A stretch of DNA of 64,000 nucleotides from Lingula anatina (taxonomy: Eukaryota > Brachiopoda > Lingulata > Lingulida > Lingulidae): NCBI RefSeq assembly GCF_001039355.2, contig NW_019775735.1, positions 548,065-612,064 of the forward strand, given 5' to 3'. The notes beneath the pieces are model-generated. The model saw only the letters and a program-made list of their open reading frames with translations. It made no database searches and was not told the origin of the DNA. Below, in pieces: positions 1 through 12,704 of this stretch (within the stretch, counting starts at the first letter, position 1; each line of letters opens with the position of its first letter). Both the position numbers and the translations under genes were made by a program.

Positions 1-271
1 ATCAGTAACTACAATGAATGGGTTGCCAAAACCTCTAAAATCATTTTGTTGTTGTTATTGTTTTCCAATTATGATTAAAATTGCTCTACATGTAGTTGTT
101 GCTCCGGTAGAAAAGGACCAAGTTGACATCACATGTACCATAAATGTCATAATTAGTACTATGATGGCTGTCACTATTTTTATAACATTTCATATCTTCA
201 TATATCAATTTTATAAAGTTAAAAAGAAACATAGGATAAAGATTGATACCATCCCATTATACAAAACATTG

Positions 272-272
<1 letters not shown>

Positions 273-332
<60 letters not shown>
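273..332. repeat. (AAT)n microsatellite
   Basis: About 19 copies of AAT form a perfect run. The Asn-run ORF across it comes from the repeat. Confidence 0.97.
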
Positions 333-1870
333 CTAGAGATGAGAATGGAAAACAGCCATGCGCAAGATGAAGACTACCTTTACAAAGCTATTGTTTATAC
401 ACGGTATTTGTTTAACAGAGAAGTGGGAGATCAAACATTTAAATTAATCAAGAACTTAACTGATAAGATACCTTGTTAAATATCTGGTGGAGCAATACCG
501 GCTCGGCTCACAAAAATATGTGTTCATTTCAACTCGGCACATTCCAGTAGGACTTTATATGGACGCACCGGATTGACCATATTCTACAATAGATAAACTA
601 GAAAGCCGGGGTCTGAGAGCGACATTAACTTTCGTCCAGAGTCACGAAATCATGAGCGTAGATCTAACCCATCGTCCCGGAGAGAGCAGTAGCTTTGAAC
701 TCTAACTAACGAAACAAACGGCAACGTTGAACCATTACACAAATTACCCGATCAAAAGACAAGAAGTATCGCCATTTTACCCTCCGAACGACCCTCATAG
801 AATTCGACAGATAATAAGATCGGATATTTTCAACAAGTATTCTGGGAATTAGAATGATCTATTGTCTTTTTGGCTTGAGTGCGTTACTTTGAGTTTGAAT
901 CCCATGGGGATATTTTCTCCAGCGAATTTCGTAAATCTTACTGTCATTGTGTTATGATATTTGAAGTGCACTTGTTCATTTCCAATTTTCAATTATAGCA
1001 TGTTAAATTGATTTATGTTGCATTTTTTTTACTTTCAAAATTTTAATAACACAAACAAACTCAGGAACATTAACTTCCTAGACGTATAAAAAATTATATA
1101 TCAGATAAACAACGGGAAGTATCAATAAGATAAAATGACTACACGCTGGCGACTAGATGTGCGACGTCGAGTAATTACATAATTTCGGGTCTCCATATAT
1201 TGCCAAAACCAGCTTCAAACAAGAAAATCATTCTAGAACGTAGCTGCCTTAATAGCGCAAAGCTACAAACACTCTCTCGAATTTTAACTGCTTTTCTCAT
1301 ATACCGCAAAAGAAAGCTTTCATTTAAAGGAAGTCCTCCACATTGTCACATAAATTTTCGAGCTACTGTTTTCCCCCAGTAACTGTGAAATAATATATCA
1401 TTCTTTCTTAGAGAGGGGCACCTGTGTATTATACACACACTAGGGTTGACACATCTGTTTTATCATCATAAAAAGAATTTAATTAACTTATTTTATGACT
1501 TTGTACTTCTTCGTCTTTATTATGCAATTCGGTTCATAGTCGTCAATCGGACTGGAAATGAAAATTGGACTGGAATATAGGTAGAGACATATAGGGGATG
1601 ATTCTTTTCTATACAGGGTATTAGATATTCGACGTCATCTGGACATTGTTTGAACGCAGTCTATGAGAAATGTATAATCAACACATTGCAGACTCCAGTA
1701 TTGAAAAAGTGAATGCGTCAGATTTGCCTTATGCCTATTCTGTACACTGGTATATATTTTAGAAATACGTGCATGTGAAGATTCCAAAAAGGTTACTTCT
1801 TAATTCAGATGACATTTGTATTACAAAATATTACGATCTTGTCTTTTTTTAATTGCGGGGAAATGTCTAA

Positions 1871-1966
1871 ATCTCTCTCTCACTCCCCCCCCTCTCTCTC
1901 TCTCTCTCTCGTTCATATAATATTTATTTATTTATTTATTTATTTATTTGTTTATTTATTTATATT
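1871..1966. repeat. (TC)n followed by (TTTA)n microsatellites
   Basis: A CT-rich run to about 1910 is followed, after about ten bases, by TTTA tetramers to about 1966. Confidence 0.95.
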
Positions 1967-4900
1967 AATAATTTTTACCTGGATACAAATAAAAGGCATG
2001 TGTTAGCTAGACTGTGAAGTCATCCAGTGCGTTACCAAGTTCTGGGTGGCGGTCATTGTAGATTGAACAAAAAACTCTATTTTCAAACCCCATTTGCATT
2101 GTTTTGAATTCCTTTGAAATCCGCTTCGTGTTTGTCCTTCTTGGTCTATCGAGTACAAGCTCGTTCACACAACAAAATGAGAGCGGGTTCTCATTCTCAT
2201 CCGCGTTCCTTCTAATCGTATGTAGTAAACAGGCAGTCGTCAGCCCAGCAGAAGGACACATAATTATGATAGGGTGTAGCTGCGACCAGTTTTATGATTG
2301 CTTGATGCGTCATCCTAGCGAAAGTGTTAATGGAATGGTTTAAAACCCGTTTTGTTTTGAAGTGTAAACTGACTATATTACAGCATAAAATGTTGTTATG
2401 GAGTGAAACTTTGCGGTTTAACGATTACATTTACATACGTAATCTGGGGTTAGTTTTACTGCGACCTGCGGACTTATTTTGTGTTCAGTCAAATATATGA
2501 GAGACCCCAGAATAAAAAAAGTTTTAATGTGAAAACCATTTAGACATGTTCATTATTTTGAACTTAAACTGTTATGAAGTTTTAAACTTTTTCTGACATC
2601 GCGCCCTTACGTCTTTGTTGTGGGTAATTTTAAGTGCTTTTCTGGCAAAAGTACATGGAATTGATTGTTCGAGATCAATGTGTGAGGCTTGCTCTTGAAC
2701 TTTTAAAAGAGAAAATCTATTAACCATGTGTATGGATTTTTTTCATGTAGATAACGTCATTATAGAAAAAAAGTGTTTCTCATAATTTCATTTAAAACAC
2801 TCGCATCCATTTGAAAGAGCAGTAGTAACTTTCAAATGCAGCGGTGACATACAGAAAACACATTTTAGATTGCTTTTATTTCTATTTCCAGAGAGTTTTG
2901 CAAAAAGAGAAACAGAATTTTATTATGACTACATTCTCACCGTGAATAACCAAATTTAAAAAAATGAAAATAGTTTATTTATGAAATTTTTCAATGGTTC
3001 TTTTGCAACACTAATTGCTCACAGTCAAACTTGTACAATGCCAGCAACAGTCATATGCTGTGTATTAAATGTAAAGTGTACAAATGGATTCTGACCGTTC
3101 TTATGTTACCGTTTTATCCGCCGAAATAATAACACGATAAAGGACACTAAAACAAAAGCAAAAACAAAAACAAAACTAGCCACAGATGTGTATAGAAAAG
3201 AGCACCAGTTAAAAAAATAAAGATAAAGAGACGGAAAAAAACAGTTGATAGTTCGTTCAGTTTAAATGGCCATTTCAAAAACCTTATATAGATAATTCTA
3301 GCACACGACCATTTAGTTATTTATGTAGAGCACAGCTGTATCTAAGAAAGCACCCCGGGTTACAAAGATGAAAAAACAAAAGAAATGGAAAAAAATCTGA
3401 TACAGAATTACACGCTTTAAGCTGCCACCACCTTAGCGTCACTGTGTAAAGCCTTCGATGTTATTATTGTTTTTCTCCAAAATCCTTCGTTTGATATTTG
3501 TTTCAGACTCATGATTTATTAAAATCATATTAATAAGTAAATATATTTTACGGAAAGTAAACGTGTTTTTCCCTGTGGTTGGTCGACCTTCTAACAACCA
3601 ACGATCACACCATCATTACACAATAAAGAGAGTGAAAAACTTATTTACATTTTTATCATATATTTGTTCGAAATGTATAATTACGGTACATATGAAAGGG
3701 AGACTATAAGAATTATTCTACGTAAAGAATCCTTCCTTCTAGTAACCCCTTGATTGTGTGACACGTTTGCTTTTCTATAAAATGTATATATTCCTGAAAC
3801 CACTTCAGGGATTTTGCTGTAAGGTCTATTTATATATAAAAAAAGAAAAGTAAAAGAAGTAGAAGAGAAACTTAACCTCCATGGTAAGTGCAAGCACACT
3901 CATATTAAATAAATTACTCACGCCTGTCGCCTTTACGCAACATACACTACAGTATAATATGTTTACTTTTTTCTCCGGCTCTTTAGTGTTTCTCATGCCG
4001 AGTACATGGTTGTTTGCCCCCCTAATAGCGTTACCAGACACAAGGTGCCGACTTAGTGGTAAAATAGTTTGCCGGGGCCAAGTACTAGTCTCATTAAGGC
4101 TGTGTTTTATGTTGGCAAAGTTTGTGTACATATCTCATAATATGTTTTTTGTGTGCGAAGGTATGTCTACGGTGCACGCTCGTTCCTATATGTAATATTT
4201 TTGAACGCCTATTTAGTATGATGGTTCCAAACGAAAGTATGTTTTATAACTCTGGGATTACCTGGGTTTATTTTCGGTTGTTTTGGCATATAAACATGTA
4301 GGTGTGTTTAATTTGATACACAAACAATATTTGCTGGACGATAACAATTGAAAAGTAGCGGTATAAATGCAAACGCAAGGAGACTGAAATATGGTCTACG
4401 ATACGCACACGCGTAAAATAACAGATTCCTTTGCACGCAAACGCACGCTTTTAAATTTATACGAATTCTATATTATAAAAGTTAAACATTAAACAAATTA
4501 AGCAAAATGAATTTAATTTTAGAAACCCATTTAAATGTTTTAGGCGGACTTATGTCTCTTTTCTCTATTCATATTCTACCATGTGCGCGAAACTTGAAAA
4601 TTGCCATTTGTTTACCAGGCGCTGCATTCGCTGTTTTACTTCAAAGCGGAAGAATTTCATTAACAAAAGAAAAAAGTGGAATAAAGGGGGAAAAATCACT
4701 TTAGGTCTACGTGTTGAAATTTGTCAATACCATTTAAGATTCTGCATTGTTTGTGTTTGTCCAGGCGCGTTGCTTGGATAGCTTACTTAAAAGAACATAG
4801 CGTCTCTAATGGAATGTAATTTTTTTAGGACTTGAGCACTTGTTCTACACTGTTGTTGTTCATTTATCATTTATTTATTCATTGCCTCTTTATTGGTTAT

Positions 4901-5569
4901 TTCACTTTTGGCTATTCATTTACTAAGCCTGTTATCTGTGTCTGAGAACTGGGCATAGTCAAATTGTAATAGTTCTTTCTCCATCCAATATGCTGTATTT
5001 CAATACCAAAAATAAAAACTTTTGCTTGTAGTGCTATCTTGCTTCCTGTTACTTTTCTTTTGAATGACAAGTGCGGGATTTAGTTAGGTAAGTAATTTTT
5101 ATATAAGTGAAGAGAAATCATACGTGCGTGCGTGTGCGTGTGTATGTGCGTTTTCATAAGCTACATGTACATTGGGTTCATTGGGGATTGGGTTCATTGT
5201 TTTTTTCCTCTTCACTTGTGAATCATATTGGATGTTTGTCTTTTTCTCCACTTGTTTAATTGATATCTTCCCATTTATTATGGCGCACTATCACGCAAAA
5301 TATTCGATCAATTTGTCACGCTCCATTGTACACACCCTATATTAACTTATCAAGCAAAATAAGAAAAATCCTTTCGTGTAAGAATAAACAGGTCTAAAAA
5401 GACAGATACAATGCACATAAATAAATAAGCGAACCTGATCCACTGCATGAACAGGAATTTTTTTCGTTCTTTATTTTCTGTGATATTCCCAAGCAAATGT
5501 TCCGAACCTCCCCATGCATACTTTTGGCGTCGTTTGTCATTTGGGGAGCTAACATATGGGGCTCCCTGA

Positions 5570-5953
5570 GACTAAATGGGTATAATAATTTCTTGTAATA
5601 TCTTGTAAGTTTTTGCCACAAATCAAACGAAACATTCGATCGCCATCTTTCTTCTTGAATGTGCGTTCTTTTTTTTCCAAAAACCATGGAAACTTGACTA
5701 AATGGGTAAAATAATTCCCTGTAACATCTTGTAAGTTTTTCTCACAAATCAAACAAAACATTCGAGCTCCATACTTTTTGTTGAGTGTACGTGCTCTTTT
5801 TCAAAAAAAACCATGGAAACTTGACTAAATCGGTATAATAATGCCTTGTAATATCTTGTAAGCTTTTGTCACTAATCAAATTAATTATTTGATCGCCATA
5901 AGCCTTGCTAATTATGTGTATTTGTATTTTATTTTTCAAAACCATGGAAACTC
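5570..5953. repeat. Tandem repeat, three units of about 126 bp
   Basis: Units begin at gactaaatgggta near 5570, 5696 and 5823. Each runs through cttgtaatatcttgtaagttttt, a caaatcaaa stretch, an atcgccat-like segment, a T-run and aaaccatggaaact. Units are similar but diverged, the third most. Minus-strand ORFs across them are translations of the repeat, not genes. Confidence 0.9.
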
Positions 5954-6489
5954 GGAGCGGGTGTAGATTTCTAACGAGGTTAAGCATTCTTCCCTTTAAA
6001 AAATTATCAGTTAGTCTGTCGACAGAAAATAAGGAAAGATGTAACCGCCTGCTTTGCTTTATATTTATCTAAATAATCCTTAGCCTCAAATGTTGACACT
6101 TACGATTTTTGCAGATTATATGTTATGTAAATCTCTTTCTATTGATTTCTTTTTTTTTTACTTTAATCGTTCAGCACACCCTTCCAGTTTGCATTCCAAA
6201 ATCCACAGAAGATAATATGTATCGCTGGCATCTATCTCAAAATAAAAGAAAACAACGGCTTCGTCATTCCAACGTCGCAGAGATATCACTTCTCTGATCT
6301 TTTCTCTGATACGGCAATGCATTTTTTATTTGAATTAAAAAGTAATCTGCCGTTGTTGTTAGTTTAGAGATAAGTCCCATTCAACCATTTTTTCAATTAC
6401 ACAAGTCAGGGCGACTTGAAAGGGACGACTTTGTTAAGCCAAGATAATTTAATTTCGGGTAAAATAAAACAACTGGCGAGCTATCTAAA

Positions 6490-6880
6490 CCTACTCCATC
6501 TAATGACGGTTATAAATCAAAGTTTATTTCAAAATGGGCCCAAAGCACTCGGTGCACGGCTAATGCGAAAGAAGAAGGTAAGAGCGTTTTAGGCTCAGGT
6601 CTCTCTCTTAATAACTTCCGGACGGTGTCGGCGGAGTAAATCACGGTTACAAAGCTCTTGAAGTGACGCGTAGATGAGGCTTTACGGGCAGGACCCCCTA
6701 AGTGACTGCATTTACCGGAAAAAAGCTCATTCTTTGGACCCGATAACGGCCCCGTATCCATGTTCATGGTGTGCAAATCAGCGACGCGTAATGGAACAAT
6801 GCACAACGTTGTGATTGTTGTTACGCTGTGCCAAAGTTAAAGTTGATGGCCACCAGTTAATCGAACGATTGAAAATCATT
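6490..6880. promoter_or_regulatory. Candidate cis-regulatory island
   Basis: About 390 bp of complex, GC-richer sequence stands in AT-rich flanks, with homeodomain-type sites (ggttataaatc, gtttatttc, gctaatgcg, ccagttaatcg). No frame resembles a known protein. Cross-species conservation would decide. Confidence 0.3.
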
Positions 6881-8224
6881 GCAAATCATGTGCCCTTCTT
6901 GTAATTAGCCCTTTATGGAACGTATGCCTTGATGTTAATGATGTTACGTTGATTTAATGAAAGCTAATGCTTTTATTGTATCAACCAAAATGTACTTTTG
7001 GTAAGAAATGCGGCTTTGAAATTAACGAGGGTCGATTTTGATTATTTTGTGGATCAAAGGGCCTAAATCCCCTTGTCATTTTCAGAAGTTATTCCAACTG
7101 TATTATCAAAGGTAGGTTGTCTCTTGAAAAATCATAAAGGATCCATTTTTTCTGAAAGTTATTGCTAATCCATTTGTCTCTTATCCACAGTAAAAACATG
7201 TTTAACACAGAATTTTCGGGACCGCGAAAATTTGGCAACAGGGGAAAATTTCAAATCGGTTCTAAATTCGGACACCGTTGTAAACTTTCGGTGGATAACT
7301 CGCTCTAATGACTTCATATGTTCGTCGTCAAAAATTAACATTGCCCCAAGGCGCAAGTACAACAACTTTTTAACAATAATGCCAGTGCTGATACCAGATG
7401 TACGAGTAGGAAAAAGAGAAAAACGATATAACGAGACATATCCCAAGGAGTTGTACGAGAGCATACAACTTGTATTTTTACAAAGAAGGCAAAATTGAAA
7501 AGAAACATATCTCAGTGTAAAGCACGTTCATAATGATAGAATGCTATGAAAAAAACATAACAGTCCAGCAAAAGCAGTGCTTCACTATCTAAACCCTATA
7601 AGACACAAGTAAGCGACACTCCAAGTCTTGTGCTCAAACTGCTGCAGGAAAATGGTCCTGACCAACTATCATTTTTTCTTTTTTTGCATTTTGTGGTCTA
7701 GCCGCCCTTAAAAGTTTGCACCCAGAGCCAAGGGGAGGACAAATGCGAAGTGCAACACATGTTACTGCAAACTCTCTTCTTAATTGTCCACTTAGTTGCA
7801 GAACAATTGAACTTGGACCACACGCTGTGTGTTTAAAAAAAAAGTAGACACAAACAATACAACAACCTAAAATAATCTATTTTGACTAACTGCTGTTTGG
7901 AAATTAATCCAATTAACGATGTCCGATCACCTCTCGAGTTTTATCATTATTATCATTAATATGTTATTATTATTTTCATTATTATTGTTGTTGTTGTGTT
8001 ATTATTATTGTCGTTGTTTAAGAATCGAGTACACGTCTTCGCAAAATATGTAAGCCCGTGTCGCCTTACTTAAAGAAATTGTCTTAAAACCTCTAATTGA
8101 TGCTATTTAATTTGCTTTATCTTTTCATCTGGTATCCATTCTGCTTCTGAGCCAAAATTTTTTTTAATAAAAGTAAAAGGAAAGTTGGCTCTTTTAATGA
8201 CATTTTTAAACCCTCAATTCTATT

Positions 8225-8480
8225 TGAAGAGGCACGGACGGAGTGTTGGTTTGCGTCGCTCGCGTGCCGCACACGCGGAGAGAGAGGAAAAAGAGGAGAT
8301 TGACAAGACGTTAATGGGGGCGATTAAGCCATCATTACCAGCCATCAAACCGCGATAGAGGTAATGAAGAAATGATCCAGTCTCTCATGAATTTCCCCTC
8401 AAAAAGATATCAAAGCATTCCGCGGAGGGATTGAAAGCCACCCTGTCTTTAGAACGAGCAACTTGTAGGAGCGAATTCTT
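8225..8480. promoter_or_regulatory. Candidate cis-regulatory island
   Basis: A GC-richer, non-repetitive stretch with several TAAT or GATTA cores (acgttaatgg, gcgattaagcc, atcattacc, aggtaatgaag) within 150 bp. No open frame of interest. Inference only. Confidence 0.3.
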
Positions 8481-9311
8481 TTCTGGAAGAATAAATAACT
8501 AGGATCTGCATAACGTCATAGTGTTGATTTGCATTTGCTGTAGACTTAACAAATTGGATATATACGAATTCCTCAAAGTTTAACTGTCAATATCACGCAG
8601 ATACATAATATAATGTATTTCAGTTTCACTTGATGTTGGTATAAAGATGTTGGTATAAAAAGATAGGTAACCTTTAAAGTATTTAGCCTAACAACATGTG
8701 CCCGTTTTATATCAAATATCACTGTATTTGTGACGTATAACGTATAGAATAATTAAAATACGATTACTTAAAATGTCTAATATTAGATTATGTACATATT
8801 TCCAGGTATCACAAACATTTTACCTTGCTATAGACATTCTTTCTTCCGCCCCTAACAGAATAAAGGAAGACGATTTCCTCTAACAAAAAACACACTATAA
8901 TGACGTAGATTTACTTTGAATCCTAAACATTATTCCAATTAATGTCATTATATTTACTTTTTCCCTTTTAATTCAGATATTTGACCAATCTATGTCATCA
9001 TGCCCAGTTTAGATTAGATCTCAGTTTTCATTATTCATTGTATTAATGCCATGAACAGATTTTTAAAATACTGTGTTCCCTATTTTGTAAGCAAGACAAC
9101 CTTGGAATGAAAGATACTAATAATCATAGGATCATCATGTGTGTTGTATATTTGATTGTCGTATGATATATGCTAATTTTGCCTCCTTTTGATTTTTAAA
9201 GCCATTTGCTTGGTTTCAAGACAATATGCCGTAATTTTCACTCTTTATTTTAATGAGTTATAATCTTTTTTATTGTAACACTGCTCTATTCGCTATTCTA
9301 ATTATCTGTCC

Positions 9312-9325
9312 ATTATTATTATTAG

Positions 9326-9377
<52 letters not shown>

Positions 9378-9399
9378 AATATTATTATTATTATTATTG
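9312..9399. repeat. (ATT)n microsatellite
   Basis: Near-continuous ATT units with a few interruptions. Confidence 0.96.
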
Positions 9400-11321
9400 C
9401 AATTCTGCACTTTCACAAGTTTTGTTATGAAAGATGGTTAAAAGTCAGATCATCAATAAACCAGATGCATGTTGGCAGTCCATAGGTAAAACCGCTGCCT
9501 ATCTATAACGGAATAATATTTGGAAATTCAATGGAAAACCGAATCTGGGTTTATATGCACTAAAGAGTAAAAATGTAAAAATTAAAAATATATTATCTTA
9601 TCATTATAAGGACGGCCTTTAGGCGTGAATAGTCTCCTGATCACCTTTTAGTAAAGAAATGTGTCGATGTCATTTTGGTTGCAGTGTAAAACTCGATTGA
9701 ATTCAAAAGCTTAAATCTGATTTTTGGTCTCCTGCTTGTAAAGCCTTAATATATCGTACGTTAAGTTGTATTGAAAGTGATAACCCTTAAGGAAGAAAAA
9801 ACACTTGGAATTTCATCTTATATATAAACATTCCTGATTTCTTAGGAATAACACAGAAGCACATACATGTACATGCATTTTAGGCACATAGTGCTGACTG
9901 TCAAATTTATTTTACAAATATTGTTTAGATCCAAACGTGGAAAATTGGATCAATAGACATTTTTTACTAGTGTAGTTTAGCTGTTTACTTAGTTATGATT
10001 CAACTCGAATCCAACGAAAAATCTAAATTCTAATTGATTACAACATACAATAAAACAAAAGCCTAAAACCATCTTTATTACCAAATTAAAAATAGCTTTA
10101 TTCTGTCAAGCCAAACAAGACCTTCATGTACATTGTCTTCGTCTGGGATAAAAACATTTTGAAATTTATTTTTTCGACAATTTAATAAATAACGTGGCTC
10201 CGCCGACACGAATTGAAACTCGGCAGTCCCGCGGAGTGTCTGGCATCAGAGTTTATGATAAAAATAATTGTCTTGTCACTCGAAATAAACGTGATGGATC
10301 TAAACCCTCCTTGGGTCGCCACCTCGCCGCGCATGCGGTAAAGGAGAAGACCATCCAAGCGCCAATGTCGCAGGGGGAATTGGAGGGGAGCGGGTCGGGG
10401 GAATACAGTCGAGGTTTTAGTTTTTTAATCATATTTTTAGAATCAATGCTATCATTTTTACCGCAGCTGCTTGCGTTTTTCACGTTTTATATCTTTTATC
10501 TATGTTTAACTAATATGATGATAAATATCCTGTGTTGGTTTGTTTCTCAAAATTTGTACGTATTTTTTTTCAGTCAGTTTTGCTTGGACATCTCATTGAA
10601 TTGTTTCCCCGCGACAAATTTCATTCCTTTATTGCTTTGTAATGTCATTGAAACTCTTATTAACTAATGCCATCTTATCTCCCTCCTTTAAATTTAACAA
10701 TATATCAATACACTATATAGGATGCCCATTTAAAACACAGCATACAAAACTGGCAACAGTCAGAACACCGAAGCAAAAGCAATAAAACCATTTGTTTCTT
10801 TTTCCCCTTAACTTGACATGTCCGCTCCACGTTTTTTTTTTCTTCCAACTTGTCAGTCATCCATCTTGACGGGTGACAGTGGGTTTTGAGGTAGTCTCGG
10901 CCTCTTTCCTCCACGAGAAAGTTCATGCGATGGGACGGCCCCCGCTGAGTGATTTAACGTTGGCACTTACAACTACAACTATATACATCAAAACTAGAAT
11001 ATGATACCGGGGCGTCTGAGTGTTCTAGTAAGATCCCATTATTCGCGTCATAGATTCAGATTTTGGCTGTCTTACTGATAATTACGACATGTCGTGAACG
11101 ATTAAAGAAGATGTGGTTTGCGGCATACGCGCAGAAGACACATCCGCAATTGAGTCAACCGCGCGCGGAATCTGATAATTTAGGAACAGTAAACAAGTGA
11201 TGACGGCAGGCTAAAACTGTGTTTCAATTTTGTTGTATAAATGTTGCAAAATGAATTAGAAAGAAAAAAACTGATGCGTTGTCAGTCAATGGCTTTTTTC
11301 AAGCAACTGCAGGGGTGAATG

Positions 11322-11324
<3 letters not shown>

Positions 11325-11399
<75 letters not shown>
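11325..11399. repeat. (AT)n microsatellite, about 37 units
   Basis: A perfect AT alternation, followed directly by a T-run. The Ile-Tyr run ORF here is the repeat translated. Confidence 0.98.
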
Positions 11400-11404
<5 letters not shown>

Positions 11405-12670
11405 TTTTTATCAGCGCTTGTTGCTACAGATCTTTTTGTCTTGTCATATATCCAACACTAGCGGAGTCTACGCCTGATTCTGCACCTCAATAACTCCATT
11501 AAAAAGTACCTTATCTAAACCCACGTTTTCCTTTTGGGTCTATCTAATTTTTCCAGTATAGTACCTTCCAAATAGATATTTGATTGTTGGATGGACTTTG
11601 ATATCTTAACTTCAGAGGAAGTAAAAGATGAATTCTGCCGATATTTTATAATTGGGTATTCACTGGACGACAGACGTTTTCTGAATTATTAATTTTATTT
11701 CTTGCGGGTTTATGTCAAGTAAGAACTAAGAAATATTTTATATCAAATACAAAACAGTAGGCCTGCGGTGTTTACAGTAAACCTTATTTGATTTCACGTT
11801 TATGTAATTGCAACCAAACGGATCTGTCTTTTTTGGTGGTCTCTTTTTCTAATTGTTTAATTGTTGTGCTTTTGTCTTACAGTAGTAATTAGCTTTTCAA
11901 AGTAAATTTTAAAATTCCAGTAAAGATATTTAATCAAGCCCTTTTGTACAGTTATCGTAAAGTTATTGTTTTAAAACACATAAAGCATTTAATAAGCTTA
12001 ATATCAATCAGAAAGATGTGTTCTTTTCTATGCAAATTTTCAATAGTAATGCAAATATGACTGAAACTTTAAGTTGTCTACATGATTAAATTTTTCTGCT
12101 CTAGTTTCGGCTCGGTTGAGGTGATGATAAAACGATTCATATTTTGCGTCTCCCTCAAAAGCAAGAAATAATATTTCATATCAAGAAAGACATTGTTTGC
12201 CTAAAAGTGTTTTCAGCAAGAACTGTCTCCTCGTGCTGTGGGTTGCCACACATTTTCAAAAATGCAGTAAATCCACACATACCAGTTTCTAATTTTCATT
12301 CTGAATTTGTTCATTCATTAATCTATTAATCTTATTCATTTAATTTTTTTTTTCATTATTATTATTTTTTATTCATTCAATTATGTTCTGCTGTAGGCTA
12401 TAGTTACATTTTGGGGACAGGACCAAAAATTATCTAAAGCTCAACCCAGAAATGAGAGAGTTATCTTTTACTGTTCCAGCTGTCACGGTTTTGTCTGTTG
12501 TACAGGGCGAGGACCTAGGCACATGAAGCCGCGACGAAAATTAATAAGACAGTTGTTGGGGAATAAATACCAAAAAAAAAAAAGAGAAAATGTTTGCCTA
12601 TTTTGAACATGCAGAAAAAAAGTTATCGGTTTGTTGCACTAATATTCCAATTTCTGCCAAAATTACCCAA

Positions 12671-12673
12671 GAA

Positions 12674-12704
<31 letters not shown>
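12671..12704. repeat. (GA)n microsatellite
   Basis: A GA run with one AA interruption. Confidence 0.93.

Larger units (their letters stand above)
1..5569. other. Gene-free AT-rich flank, left end
   Basis: No recognisable gene. ORFs at 14-277 (hydrophobic) and 243-479 (after the AAT run) show no motif I know. A GC-richer island at about 2010-2340 has open frames on both strands and carries TTTATGAT and TAATTATGATA sites; it is more likely conserved non-coding DNA than an exon. The rest is AT-rich with A- and T-runs. Confidence 0.6.

Noticed and set aside
14-277. Hydrophobic 87-codon frame at the left edge as a membrane-protein fragment
   Set aside because: It ends at an AAT repeat, lies in AT-rich sequence that favours hydrophobic codons by chance, and has no recognisable family motif.
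10194-10667. 157-codon plus-strand frame with a hydrophobic C-terminal half
   Set aside because: The hydrophobic part comes from AT-rich DNA (Phe, Leu, Ile, Tyr codons), and there is no continuity of character between the halves.
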